From Actinomycetes bacterium (GTDB taxonomy: Bacteria > Actinomycetota > Coriobacteriia > Anaerosomatales > Anaerosomataceae): DNA of 31,696 nt. Both the position numbers and the translations under genes were made by a program. The notes under the pieces were generated by a model. The model did not search any database. It was given only the letters and a program-made list of their open reading frames with translations, and was not told the origin of the DNA. Each line of letters begins with the position of its first letter. The first letter of the stretch is position 1. Location: positions 1 through 31,696 of the forward strand of contig JALHJB010000022.1 of NCBI GenBank assembly GCA_022839745.1, given 5' to 3'. Shown here piece by piece: positions 26,615 to 31,696 of this stretch.

Positions 26615-27340
26615 ATGCGTAGATGGCCGAGGTTCGTGGCGCTGGGAGTGGCTGTGACGCTCGTGGTAGCGGCCATCGGCTTCGTCGCGTGGACGCAAAT
26701 CGCCCGGTACCCGGCGTTCGAGCAGGCGTCGGTCCTCGCTCATCAGGCCGAGAACGATCACGGGTGGTACGTCTTCGAGCCGGAGGGCGAGCCGCAGGCA
26801 GGTCTCGCGTTCTATCCGGGTGGGCTCGTGGACCCTGCCGCCTACGCACCGCTCATGCGTGCGTTGAGCGACCGTGGCGTTCTTGCCGTCATCGTGCCCA
26901 TGCCGCTCGATCTGGCCGTGTTCGGCATCGGGCGTGCCGATGAGGTCATCGGCGCATACCCGGATGTCGACACCTGGGTGATAGGCGGGCACTCCCTGGG
27001 TGGCGCCATGGCCGCCGAGCACGTGAAGGACGACCCCGGCGCCGTTGACGGGATCGTGTTCCTGGCGTCGTATCCGGCCGAGTCCACCGATCTCTCGCAG
27101 CTCCCGCTGTCCGTGGTGTCTGTGTACGGGACCGAGGACGGCGTTGCGGGGGAGGTGTTCGAGTCATCCCTCGCGCGCCTGCCTGAGGACACCAGTCTCG
27201 TTGTGATCGAGGGCGGCAACCATGCCCAGTTCGGCGACTACGGCCCGCAGGAGGGGGACGGGACCGCGACGCTCGCCCGTGATGCGCAGCAGCGGGCCAC
27301 CGTGGACGCGATACTCGAGCTGATCGAGTCGCTCCAGTAG
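26615..27340 (+). CDS. Membrane-anchored or secreted alpha/beta hydrolase
   Basis: The 241-residue protein has an N-terminal hydrophobic segment (about 8-26) after basic residues MRRWPR, so it is exported or anchored. The hydrolase fold shows nucleophile motif GGHSLGG, a likely acid residue in YGTEDG, and the catalytic His in EGGNHAQFGDYG. The GLAFYPGGLVDPAAYAPL stretch is typical of the small Abhydrolase_5-like group. The substrate is not evident. ATG 26615 has only a weak upstream ribosome site (GGGGC). It is the last intact gene before the degenerate region. Confidence 0.87.
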   Translation: MRRWPRFVALGVAVTLVVAAIGFVAWTQIARYPAFEQASVLAHQAENDHGWYVFEPEGEPQAGLAFYPGGLVDPAAYAPLMRALSDRGVLAVIVPMPLDLAVFGIGRADEVIGAYPDVDTWVIGGHSLGGAMAAEHVKDDPGAVDGIVFLASYPAESTDLSQLPLSVVSVYGTEDGVAGEVFESSLARLPEDTSLVVIEGGNHAQFGDYGPQEGDGTATLARDAQQRATVDAILELIESLQ

Positions 27341-27363
27341 CGGACAGCCTACCGGCTGACGCT

Positions 27364-27560
27364 GGGCCAGAAGAGTACTTCGAGGCGCTCGCCCTCGAAC
27401 CCCCGGTCCCCGGAGATGTTCCTGACTACTCGGGCATGACGCCCAACTGGGCGTATACGCCACCGCTGAGGACGTTCGTAGACGGCCTGCCGGGCCTGGG
27501 CCCCGAGAACGCGAACAATCTCGGGCAGTTCCTGTCGGTAGCCAAACCGCTCCGCCGGCA
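27364..27560 (+). pseudogene. Remnant of a multicopper oxidase (CotA-like) gene
   Basis: The frame reads GPEEYFEALALEPPVPG and then MTPNWAYTPPLRTFVDGLPG, followed by LGPENANNLGQFLSVAKP. This resembles the N-terminal segment of CotA-like multicopper oxidases as I remember it. After about 27552 the similarity ends and the frame runs into unrelated sequence; no copper-binding HxH motif follows. Only about 60 codons of a roughly 500-codon gene remain. An ATG at 27436 could give a 96-residue product, but I regard it as a fragment. Confidence 0.55.
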
Positions 27561-27736
27561 TCACCTTACAAAGCGCAGATACGCAGATCCCTATCAGCGG
27601 TCGAAGTGTCCGAGCGGACCGGGTGGCAATGCCCCCCGGGCCATGGTTGGCAGAGGCGAAGAGCCATGCTCGGTCCGCCTGGGCGTCGTCCCGAGCATAC
27701 TGCGCCCGGGCCTAGACGAAAGGTAAGGCAGGTGGC

Positions 27737-28131
27737 TTGGAAGCGAATCGCAGCAAGCGTGGTACATGCTGCTCATTGTGCGGTTCACGGATCCAGACTC
27801 CGTGGCTCGCCCCGGTGCCCGATATGCAGACCGTCGCCTCTACACGTGCTCCTCGTGTGGCGCCGTGTACCGCGTGAACTTCCGCAACATCGTTCAAGCT
27901 ACGCTCGCCGGGCTGATTGGCGCGGTTGCAGGTCTTCCTCTGTGATTCCCGGCTGTTCAGCGGTTCGAGTCGTACAGTGTGGGGCTCGGCATGCTGGTAG
28001 GCCTGACCGCGGTGTCACTCCTGGCCCTCGTGGTAGGAGCGTTCGCGGGTCGAATCGCATTTCGGCTCGTCCCGGTCGGTCAGACGCAGGCGCGAGTCGC
28101 AGGGTCTCAGGGGAAGGCACCGCTCGCCTAA
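27737..28131 (+). pseudogene. Disrupted zinc-ribbon membrane protein gene
   Basis: One frame from TTG 27737 gives LEANRSKRGTCCSLCGSRIQ with a CxxC pair. A second frame, open from ATG 27766, gives RPGARYADRRLYTCSSCGAVYRV with the matching CxxC, then a hydrophobic helix (IVQATLAGLIGAVAGLPL). TGA at 27943 interrupts this second frame. The same frame continues with FPAVQRFESYSVGLGM, a second helix and a stop at 28129-28131. The order zinc ribbon then two transmembrane helices makes sense as one protein broken by a frameshift near 27800 and a nonsense codon. The stop codon lies inside the first arm of a possible attC site. Confidence 0.5.
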
Positions 28132-28208
28132 CCCGTGCTTCCGACTCACGCAGACGCAAGCCTGACATGAGGCGCTCGGCGCGCAGCTGAAGCGCAAGTA
28201 CGTTAGGC
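28126..28208 (+). other. Possible integron attC (59-base-element-like) site
   Basis: GCCTAAC (28126-28132) matches the attC R'' consensus RYYYAAC, and GTTAGGC (28202-28208) matches R' GTTRRRY. The two are perfectly complementary and 69 bp apart. Inside, GCTTC and GAAGC pair as possible L boxes with unequal spacers, and more weak pairing fills the centre. The upstream gene's stop codon lies within R'', as is usual in cassettes. No integrase is in the window. Confidence 0.4.
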
Positions 28209-28227
28209 CTAGATTCTGCAAGCGCGA

Positions 28228-28261
28228 TTGACTAGTGACGTGGTATCGCCTACGATACCAC
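28228..28261 (+). promoter_or_regulatory. Promoter and palindromic operator of the PIN/RHH module
   Basis: TTGACT (28228-28233) and TACGAT (28251-28256) are 17 bp apart. The perfect palindrome GTGGTATCG-CCTA-CGATACCAC (28240-28261) overlaps the spacer and -10 box, as expected for repression by a ribbon-helix-helix antitoxin. ATG follows the -10 by 6 nt without a Shine-Dalgarno, so the transcript is probably leaderless. Confidence 0.75.
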
Positions 28262-28262
28262 T

Positions 28263-28688
28263 ATGATGATGCGAGTCGTAATCGACACCTGCGTGCTCGT
28301 CTCGGCACTGCGCTCGTCGCGCGGCGCGTCATTCCGCCTGGTGAACCTCGTTGGCACCTCGGCTTTCGAGATCGCTCTCTCGGTCCCGATCGTTCTTGAG
28401 TACGAGGATGCCGCCAAGCGCCTCGGCGATGCGACTGCCCTCGCACATGAGGACATTGACGACGTCATCGACTACCTGTGCAGCGTCGCGCACCTCCAGG
28501 AGATCCACTTCCTGTGGCGACCGCTGCTGCGCGACCCGCGAGATGACCAGGTGCTCGAACTCGCGGTCGAAGCGGGGTGCGATCTGATCGTCACCCACAA
28601 CATCCGGGACTTCGCCGGCTCCGACCAGTTCGGTATCCAGGCCATACGCCCCGGTGAGTTCCTGCGAAGGATCGGAGGAGAGTCATGA
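28263..28688 (+). CDS. PIN-domain toxin (VapC-like ribonuclease)
   Basis: PIN-domain toxins cleave RNA in a metal-dependent way and are held inactive by the partner antitoxin. The 141-residue protein has the acidic quartet of the fold: D8 in VVIDTCVLVSALRS, E46 in VLEYE, D94/D95 in RDPRDDQVLELA, and D116 in IVTHNIRDF. The pattern fits the PIN_3 group often found with ribbon-helix-helix antitoxins. It starts with ATG ATG ATG at 28263; the first is used because it coincides with the expected transcription start. The toxin precedes the antitoxin, the reverse of most VapBC operons but usual for this group. The stop overlaps the antitoxin start by 4 bp. Confidence 0.88.
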   Translation: MMMRVVIDTCVLVSALRSSRGASFRLVNLVGTSAFEIALSVPIVLEYEDAAKRLGDATALAHEDIDDVIDYLCSVAHLQEIHFLWRPLLRDPRDDQVLELAVEAGCDLIVTHNIRDFAGSDQFGIQAIRPGEFLRRIGGES

Positions 28689-28918
28689 GCACCATAAGCC
28701 TGCGTCTCCCGGAGTCGCTCCACCGCAAGGTGCGCGATCTCGCCAAGGCGGAAGACGTCTCCATCAACCAGCTCATCACCACCGCGCTTGCGGAGAAGAT
28801 GTCCGCGCTCATGACCGTGGATTACCTGCAGGCGCGTGCAGCCCGCGGTGATCGTGCATTGTTCGAGCGCGCGATGGGTAAGGTGCGCGACGTTGAGCCG
28901 GATGAAGACGACGCCTGA
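28685..28918 (+). CDS. Ribbon-helix-helix antitoxin (HicB/Arc-like)
   Basis: The 77-residue protein begins with a strand TISLRLPESLHRKVRDLA and then SINQLITTALAEKM, a clear ribbon-helix-helix DNA-binding fold. The acidic C-terminus (DVEPDEDDA) probably wraps the toxin. It should repress the module by binding the palindrome at 28240-28261. ATG 28685 overlaps the toxin stop (ATGA), so translation is coupled, which keeps antitoxin output tied to toxin output. Confidence 0.88.
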   Translation: MSTISLRLPESLHRKVRDLAKAEDVSINQLITTALAEKMSALMTVDYLQARAARGDRALFERAMGKVRDVEPDEDDA

Positions 28919-29041
28919 TCAGGCCTAACCCGGGCGTCGAGCAGAAAGCGCGCCCGTGTGATGTGGGCTCGGGCAGGGGATCGGGTGAGGGGCGCGCTTC
29001 AGCTCACGCTCTAAGACGCTGGATGGAACCAGGTATGAGCA
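28919..29041 (+). other. Gap beginning with an attC R''-like box
   Basis: Three bases after the antitoxin stop is AGGCCTAAC (28921-28929), the exact inverse of GTTAGGCCT (28202-28210) that lies before the module. The following sequence is GC-rich with partial self-pairing (GGGCG with CGCCC). No GTTRRRY box is present in this gap, so if it is an attC site its second half has decayed. Confidence 0.35.
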
Positions 29042-29527
29042 ATGCCTGACTCGGAATCAGTCACAGAGATGTGGTCGGCATTGGTAGAAGCACGCCCCGA
29101 ACTCGCCCTTGAGGGGACCACCTACTCCGCGTGGCACTTCTGCGACAACGAAGCCGATGCCAACGAACTAGCGGATCTCGTTATGTCCGGCACGAAGCGC
29201 GCCACTGCCGGCCTCCTGTGGTTCTACGAGGAGGAGGGCGAGCCGCTTCCCGCGGTTGGAGACCTCAACGTCGTCACGGATTGGGATGGTCGCGCGCGCT
29301 GCGTGATCCGCACCACGTCCGTCGAGGTGGTCCCGTTCGAGGCGGTGACTCCGGAGTTCGCGGCAATCGAAGGCGAGGGCGACGGCTCCCTTCGCTACTG
29401 GCGTGAGGCGCATGAAGCTGCCTTCACCCGTGAGCTCGCAGGTTCCGGTCGGGCGTTTGAGCCCTCGCTGCCTGTTGTGTGCGAGAGCTTCGAGGTCGTG
29501 TTCGGGGACGCGTGTTCGGGCAGATGA
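29042..29527 (+). CDS. ASCH-domain protein
   Basis: ASCH domains are small PUA-like beta-barrels that bind RNA; one characterised bacterial member is a ribonuclease. The 161-residue protein shows the family layout: YSAWHFCDNEADANELADLVMSGTKRATAGLLWFYEEEGEPLPAVGDLNVVTDWDG, with the GxKxAT motif (SGTKRAT). VEVVPFEAVTPEFAAIEGEGDGSLRYWREAH follows. The Lys, Arg and Thr of the presumed active region are all present. The ribosome site before ATG 29042 is weak. The stop overlaps the next gene by 4 bp. Cellular role unknown. Confidence 0.85.
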   Translation: MPDSESVTEMWSALVEARPELALEGTTYSAWHFCDNEADANELADLVMSGTKRATAGLLWFYEEEGEPLPAVGDLNVVTDWDGRARCVIRTTSVEVVPFEAVTPEFAAIEGEGDGSLRYWREAHEAAFTRELAGSGRAFEPSLPVVCESFEVVFGDACSGR

Positions 29528-29727
29528 GCTACTGTGAGTTCTACCTGAACGACGCTGCGGTCCTCAGGGACATCGTCAGTGCATCACCTGGTCGGCTGTG
29601 GTCGAGGATCGTCCCTGCAGTTTGGCTGGCCGATCCATCGGGTCGCCACCAGTTGCGCTACTGGGACGGGAGCATGTGGACGTCGTCGGTGAGTGATGGC
29701 GGTGAGCAGAGTGAGGACCCGCCCTAG
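29524..29727 (+). CDS. Small DUF2510-like protein
   Basis: The 67-residue product ends in LADPSGRHQLRYWDGSMWTSSV, which matches the DUF2510 pattern (DPSG...RYWDG..WT) common in actinobacterial membrane-associated proteins. Here the domain stands without a transmembrane helix, and the N-terminal half (MSYCEFYLNDAAVLRDIVSA) is unfamiliar. ATG 29524 overlaps the ASCH gene stop (ATGA). It could be a truncated relative of a larger protein. Confidence 0.6.
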   Translation: MSYCEFYLNDAAVLRDIVSASPGRLWSRIVPAVWLADPSGRHQLRYWDGSMWTSSVSDGGEQSEDPP

Positions 29728-29787
29728 ATGCCGCGTCAGTGCGCCCGACGGCGTAGACTCTAGCTGCAACCGGGAAAAGGGGACCAC

Positions 29788-30216
29788 ATGCCCGACTCAC
29801 GGACTCACCCGCATACCGAGATGCCGACGATTGACGATCTCACGAGCCTCATCCTTGAGAAGCAGCCAGCCCATCGCGATCTGTACCTGGCCGCGCATCA
29901 GCTCTTCCTCGAGGTCGTTCCCGAGCTTCGCTACTCCGTCGATCTCACCGATGCGGTGATCGGCTACGGTCAGCGGCAGTTCGGTTACGACGGCTGGGGG
30001 ATGGCCGCCCTCTCGCCACACGCGAAGTGGGTATCGTTCATCCTCTTTCGCGGCGCGCAGCTCGACGCCCCCGACGGACTGTTCGAGGGGAGCGGGCCGC
30101 ACATGCGCCACCTGAAGCTGCGCGCGCTCGAGGCGTTCGGGGCCAAACGCGACATGCTCGCGGGGCTGATCGCCGGCGCGGTTGCAGTCCTACAGCCGGA
30201 GCAGGGGAGTGCCTGA
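29788..30216 (+). CDS. DUF1801-family protein
   Basis: The 142-residue protein contains VDLTDAVIGYGQRQFGYDGWGMAALSPHAKWVSFILFRGAQLDAPDGLFEGSGPHMRHLKL. This matches the DUF1801 (YdhG-like) fold, in which a conserved aromatic/Gly-rich core and a final HLKL/RH segment are typical. It has no signal or membrane segment. The biochemical role of the family is unknown. ATG 29788 follows GGGAAAAGGGG, a good ribosome site. The next gene begins one base after its stop, so they form an operon with the DUF5655 gene. Confidence 0.8.
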   Translation: MPDSRTHPHTEMPTIDDLTSLILEKQPAHRDLYLAAHQLFLEVVPELRYSVDLTDAVIGYGQRQFGYDGWGMAALSPHAKWVSFILFRGAQLDAPDGLFEGSGPHMRHLKLRALEAFGAKRDMLAGLIAGAVAVLQPEQGSA

Positions 30217-30217
30217 T

Positions 30218-30670
30218 ATGGACGACCACACCGCGGATCCTCGGCCCACACCGGTACGTCTTCTCGCGGCCACCGCATGGCTTACCGCTGTCGTGGCAGC
30301 GGTGGTGATCTGGACCACGATCGGATTCTTCGCGCTCATGCCGGTCGGCATCTTCATTCCGCTTGGCGATCCCGAGCAGGTGCCGATGTGGCTGGCGTAC
30401 GCGGGGCTCGTGTTCGTGGGATTCGTGTGGCCCCTGGTGCTGCTCTTTGGTACGCGGCGCCTGACGGCTCTCAGCCGCATGATCATGGCCGTGTACGCGC
30501 TTGGTGCCGTGGCCATCGCCTTCAGCGGCGGACTCGCCATCTTCAACCGGCCTATGAATGAGCCGCTGCAGCGCGTGCTCGCGGCCGCGCTCATCCTCGG
30601 GGCAGTCGGGCTGACGGTGTGGTGGGTGAGACGCGCCGCTCCACGCGCAGGTACGGACCCGGTCACATGA
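30218..30670 (+). CDS. Four-helix membrane protein, unknown function
   Basis: The 150-residue protein has four hydrophobic stretches, at about residues 16-45, 55-78, 86-108 and 115-135, and short charged ends. I see no family motif. ATG 30218 lies one base after the previous stop, with GGGGAG upstream within the DUF1801 gene, and its own stop overlaps the next start by 4 bp (ATGA). The tight packing supports a real, cotranscribed gene. Confidence 0.7.
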   Translation: MDDHTADPRPTPVRLLAATAWLTAVVAAVVIWTTIGFFALMPVGIFIPLGDPEQVPMWLAYAGLVFVGFVWPLVLLFGTRRLTALSRMIMAVYALGAVAIAFSGGLAIFNRPMNEPLQRVLAAALILGAVGLTVWWVRRAAPRAGTDPVT

Positions 30671-31023
30671 CGCTCGACGACTTCTTCGGTGATCACGACG
30701 ACTCCCGTCGCCTCTTCGAGGCGGTGCGCGCGTGTGTTGAGAGCATCGGCGATGCGGAGATTCGCGTGAGCACAAGCCAGGTGGGCTTCTACCGGCGCAC
30801 GGGGTTCGCGTACGTCTGGATGCCCGGCCAGTACCTCGGGGAGACCGATGTGCCGCTGGTACTCACCGTGGCCCTCCGGCATCGCGACACATCGCCGCGC
30901 TGGAAGGAGGTCGTGGAGCCCGCTCCGGGTCGCTTCACGCATCATCTGGAGCTGCGGTCGCCGGACGAGGTCGATGCCGAGGTTCGCGATTGGCTCGCCG
31001 AGGCGTGGGCACTGGCTGAGTAG
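30667..31023 (+). CDS. DUF5655-family protein
   Basis: The 118-residue protein reads RRLFEAVRACVESIGDAEIRVSTSQVGFYRRTGFAYVW, then DVPLVLTVALRHRDTSPRWKEVVEPAPGRFTHHLEL and DAEVRDWLAEAWALAE. This is the pattern I associate with DUF5655, a small domain with no assigned activity. It is full length and has no signal peptide. ATG 30667 overlaps the membrane-protein stop, so it is the third gene of a compact 29788-31023 operon. Confidence 0.82.
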   Translation: MTLDDFFGDHDDSRRLFEAVRACVESIGDAEIRVSTSQVGFYRRTGFAYVWMPGQYLGETDVPLVLTVALRHRDTSPRWKEVVEPAPGRFTHHLELRSPDEVDAEVRDWLAEAWALAE

Positions 31024-31090
31024 GTCACCAGGTCCCGGCACCACGTTTACCCCGCGGAGCACGGCAGGTGCTATCCTCTCAGGTGGGGGA

Positions 31091-31139
31091 GGCGACCGAC
31101 GCGTGTCGCCAGGGGCACTCCCGTGATGGTTCGCATCAC
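31091..31139 (+). other. Two hairpins in the leader of the RCC1-repeat gene
   Basis: GGCGAC (31091-31096) pairs with GTCGCC (31105-31110), and GTGATG (31123-31128) pairs with CATCAC (31134-31139) around GTTCG. Both are perfect 6-bp stems within the 133-bp gap before ATG 31157. The layout suggests a structured leader. It does not match a riboswitch consensus that I can name. Confidence 0.4.
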
Positions 31140-31156
31140 ATCAGATTGGGGTACCC

Positions 31157-31696
31157 ATGAAGGCACGCCGCCGTACGTGGCCGTCGCGCGCGATATCCAC
31201 CGCCGTCTCTCTCGCGCTTATCGCATCCGGCATCGCTTTCTGGCCCGGACTCGCGCCTGTCGCCTCGGCCGCGGGCGTCTCGGTTGCGCCGACGGCATCG
31301 GCCACATGGACCACCGCCGAGGACTTCACCGCCAACGCATCGACCACGGGTGTCCGTACAACACGCAGCAACCTCTCCACGAGCACGGTGCCTGGTGCTG
31401 CGCTCGTGGGCGGCGACCTGGCGAGGATCGTGGCGGGCACGAATCACGCGGTCGCGATACGGGCCGACGGTAGTGTCTTCGCCATCGGAGACTACTCCAG
31501 AGGTCAGGGCAACGTCTCGTCCTGGACGAACATCGTCGATGCCGATGTCGGTGATGAGCACACGGTGGGCCTGCGGGCAGACGGCACGGTCGTGGCGGTG
31601 GGGTATGCCAGCAGCGATGGGCGCCTCAACGTCTCGGGATGGTCGGGCGTGAAAGATGTTGCAGCTGGTAGCGCGCACACAGTCGGGCTGCGTTCG
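31157..31696 (+). CDS. Secreted RCC1-repeat (beta-propeller) protein, N-terminal part
   Basis: The gene runs off the right edge; 180 codons are visible. The N-terminus MKARRRTWPSRA, a hydrophobic stretch (about 13-35) and PVASAAG form a signal peptide with cleavage after ASA. After a Thr/Ser-rich linker come RCC1-type repeats of about 45-50 residues: AGTNHAVAIRADGSVFAIGD, GDEHTVGLRADGTVVAVG and AGSAHTVGLRS. These build a beta-propeller, in this setting most likely a cell-surface or secreted protein. Possible C-terminal anchors lie outside the window. ATG 31157 has a weak ribosome site (TTGGGG). Confidence 0.85.
   Translation, partial: MKARRRTWPSRAISTAVSLALIASGIAFWPGLAPVASAAGVSVAPTASATWTTAEDFTANASTTGVRTTRSNLSTSTVPGAALVGGDLARIVAGTNHAVAIRADGSVFAIGDYSRGQGNVSSWTNIVDADVGDEHTVGLRADGTVVAVGYASSDGRLNVSGWSGVKDVAAGSAHTVGLRS

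Noticed and set aside
27943..27945. A second selenocysteine codon in the zinc-ribbon membrane gene
   Set aside because: The TGA is in a loop between two hydrophobic helices, not near a Cys or redox motif. The following hairpin has only a two-base loop, and the gene also carries a frameshift. A nonsense mutation is simpler.

Overview
The window is GC-rich, densely packed bacterial DNA that looks like a chromosomal segment of an anaerobic actinobacterial lineage. The order rpsA-coaE-uvrB, with uvrA and uvrC nearby, resembles the actinobacterial arrangement (rpsA, coaE, uvrB and uvrA are neighbours in mycobacteria). A deep-branching group such as Coriobacteriia is my inference; no rRNA or other phylogenetic marker is present to settle it.

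Layout. 1-4338: the end of an unidentified gene, then rpsA (ribosomal protein S1), coaE and uvrB, all on +. 4456-5091 (-): a membrane-anchored extracytoplasmic protein. 5258-8566 (+): an ABC-2 type exporter pair in which both genes carry large internal deletions, followed by a P1B metal ATPase whose reading frame contains an in-frame TGA exactly where the first Cys of a CxxC metal site belongs. 8710-11035: a small helical protein, an ABC1/UbiB-family kinase-like protein and a membrane protein. 10960-11778 (-): larE. 11870-13855 (+): acetyl-CoA synthetase. 14052-17997 (-): the nitrogen-sensing operon amtB-glnB-glnD. 18344-24621 (+): uvrA, an AbiEi/AbiEii toxin-antitoxin pair and uvrC, the last three overlapping by 4 bp at each junction. 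24722-27340 (+): a two-gene chromate-type transporter, beta-carbonic anhydrase and an alpha/beta hydrolase. 27341-31023: accessory DNA with gene remnants, a possible integron attC site, a PIN/RHH toxin-antitoxin module, and small ASCH, DUF2510, DUF1801 and DUF5655 proteins. 31157-end: the start of a secreted RCC1-repeat protein.

The main discovery candidate is the metal ATPase at 6152-8566. TGA at 6431-6433 is in frame with both flanking halves, replaces the first Cys of the second HMA-domain CxxC motif, and is followed by a hairpin with the spacing and loop G expected of a bacterial SECIS element. This suggests a selenocysteine-containing metal pump that routine annotation would split into two genes.

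Other points of interest are a dispersed palindromic repeat of about 120 bp in two copies, two toxin-antitoxin promoters with the same apparently leaderless geometry and palindromic operators, a toxin-antitoxin pair translationally coupled to uvrC, and a cassette-like structure around the PIN/RHH module. All family names come from reading motifs; no database search was run.
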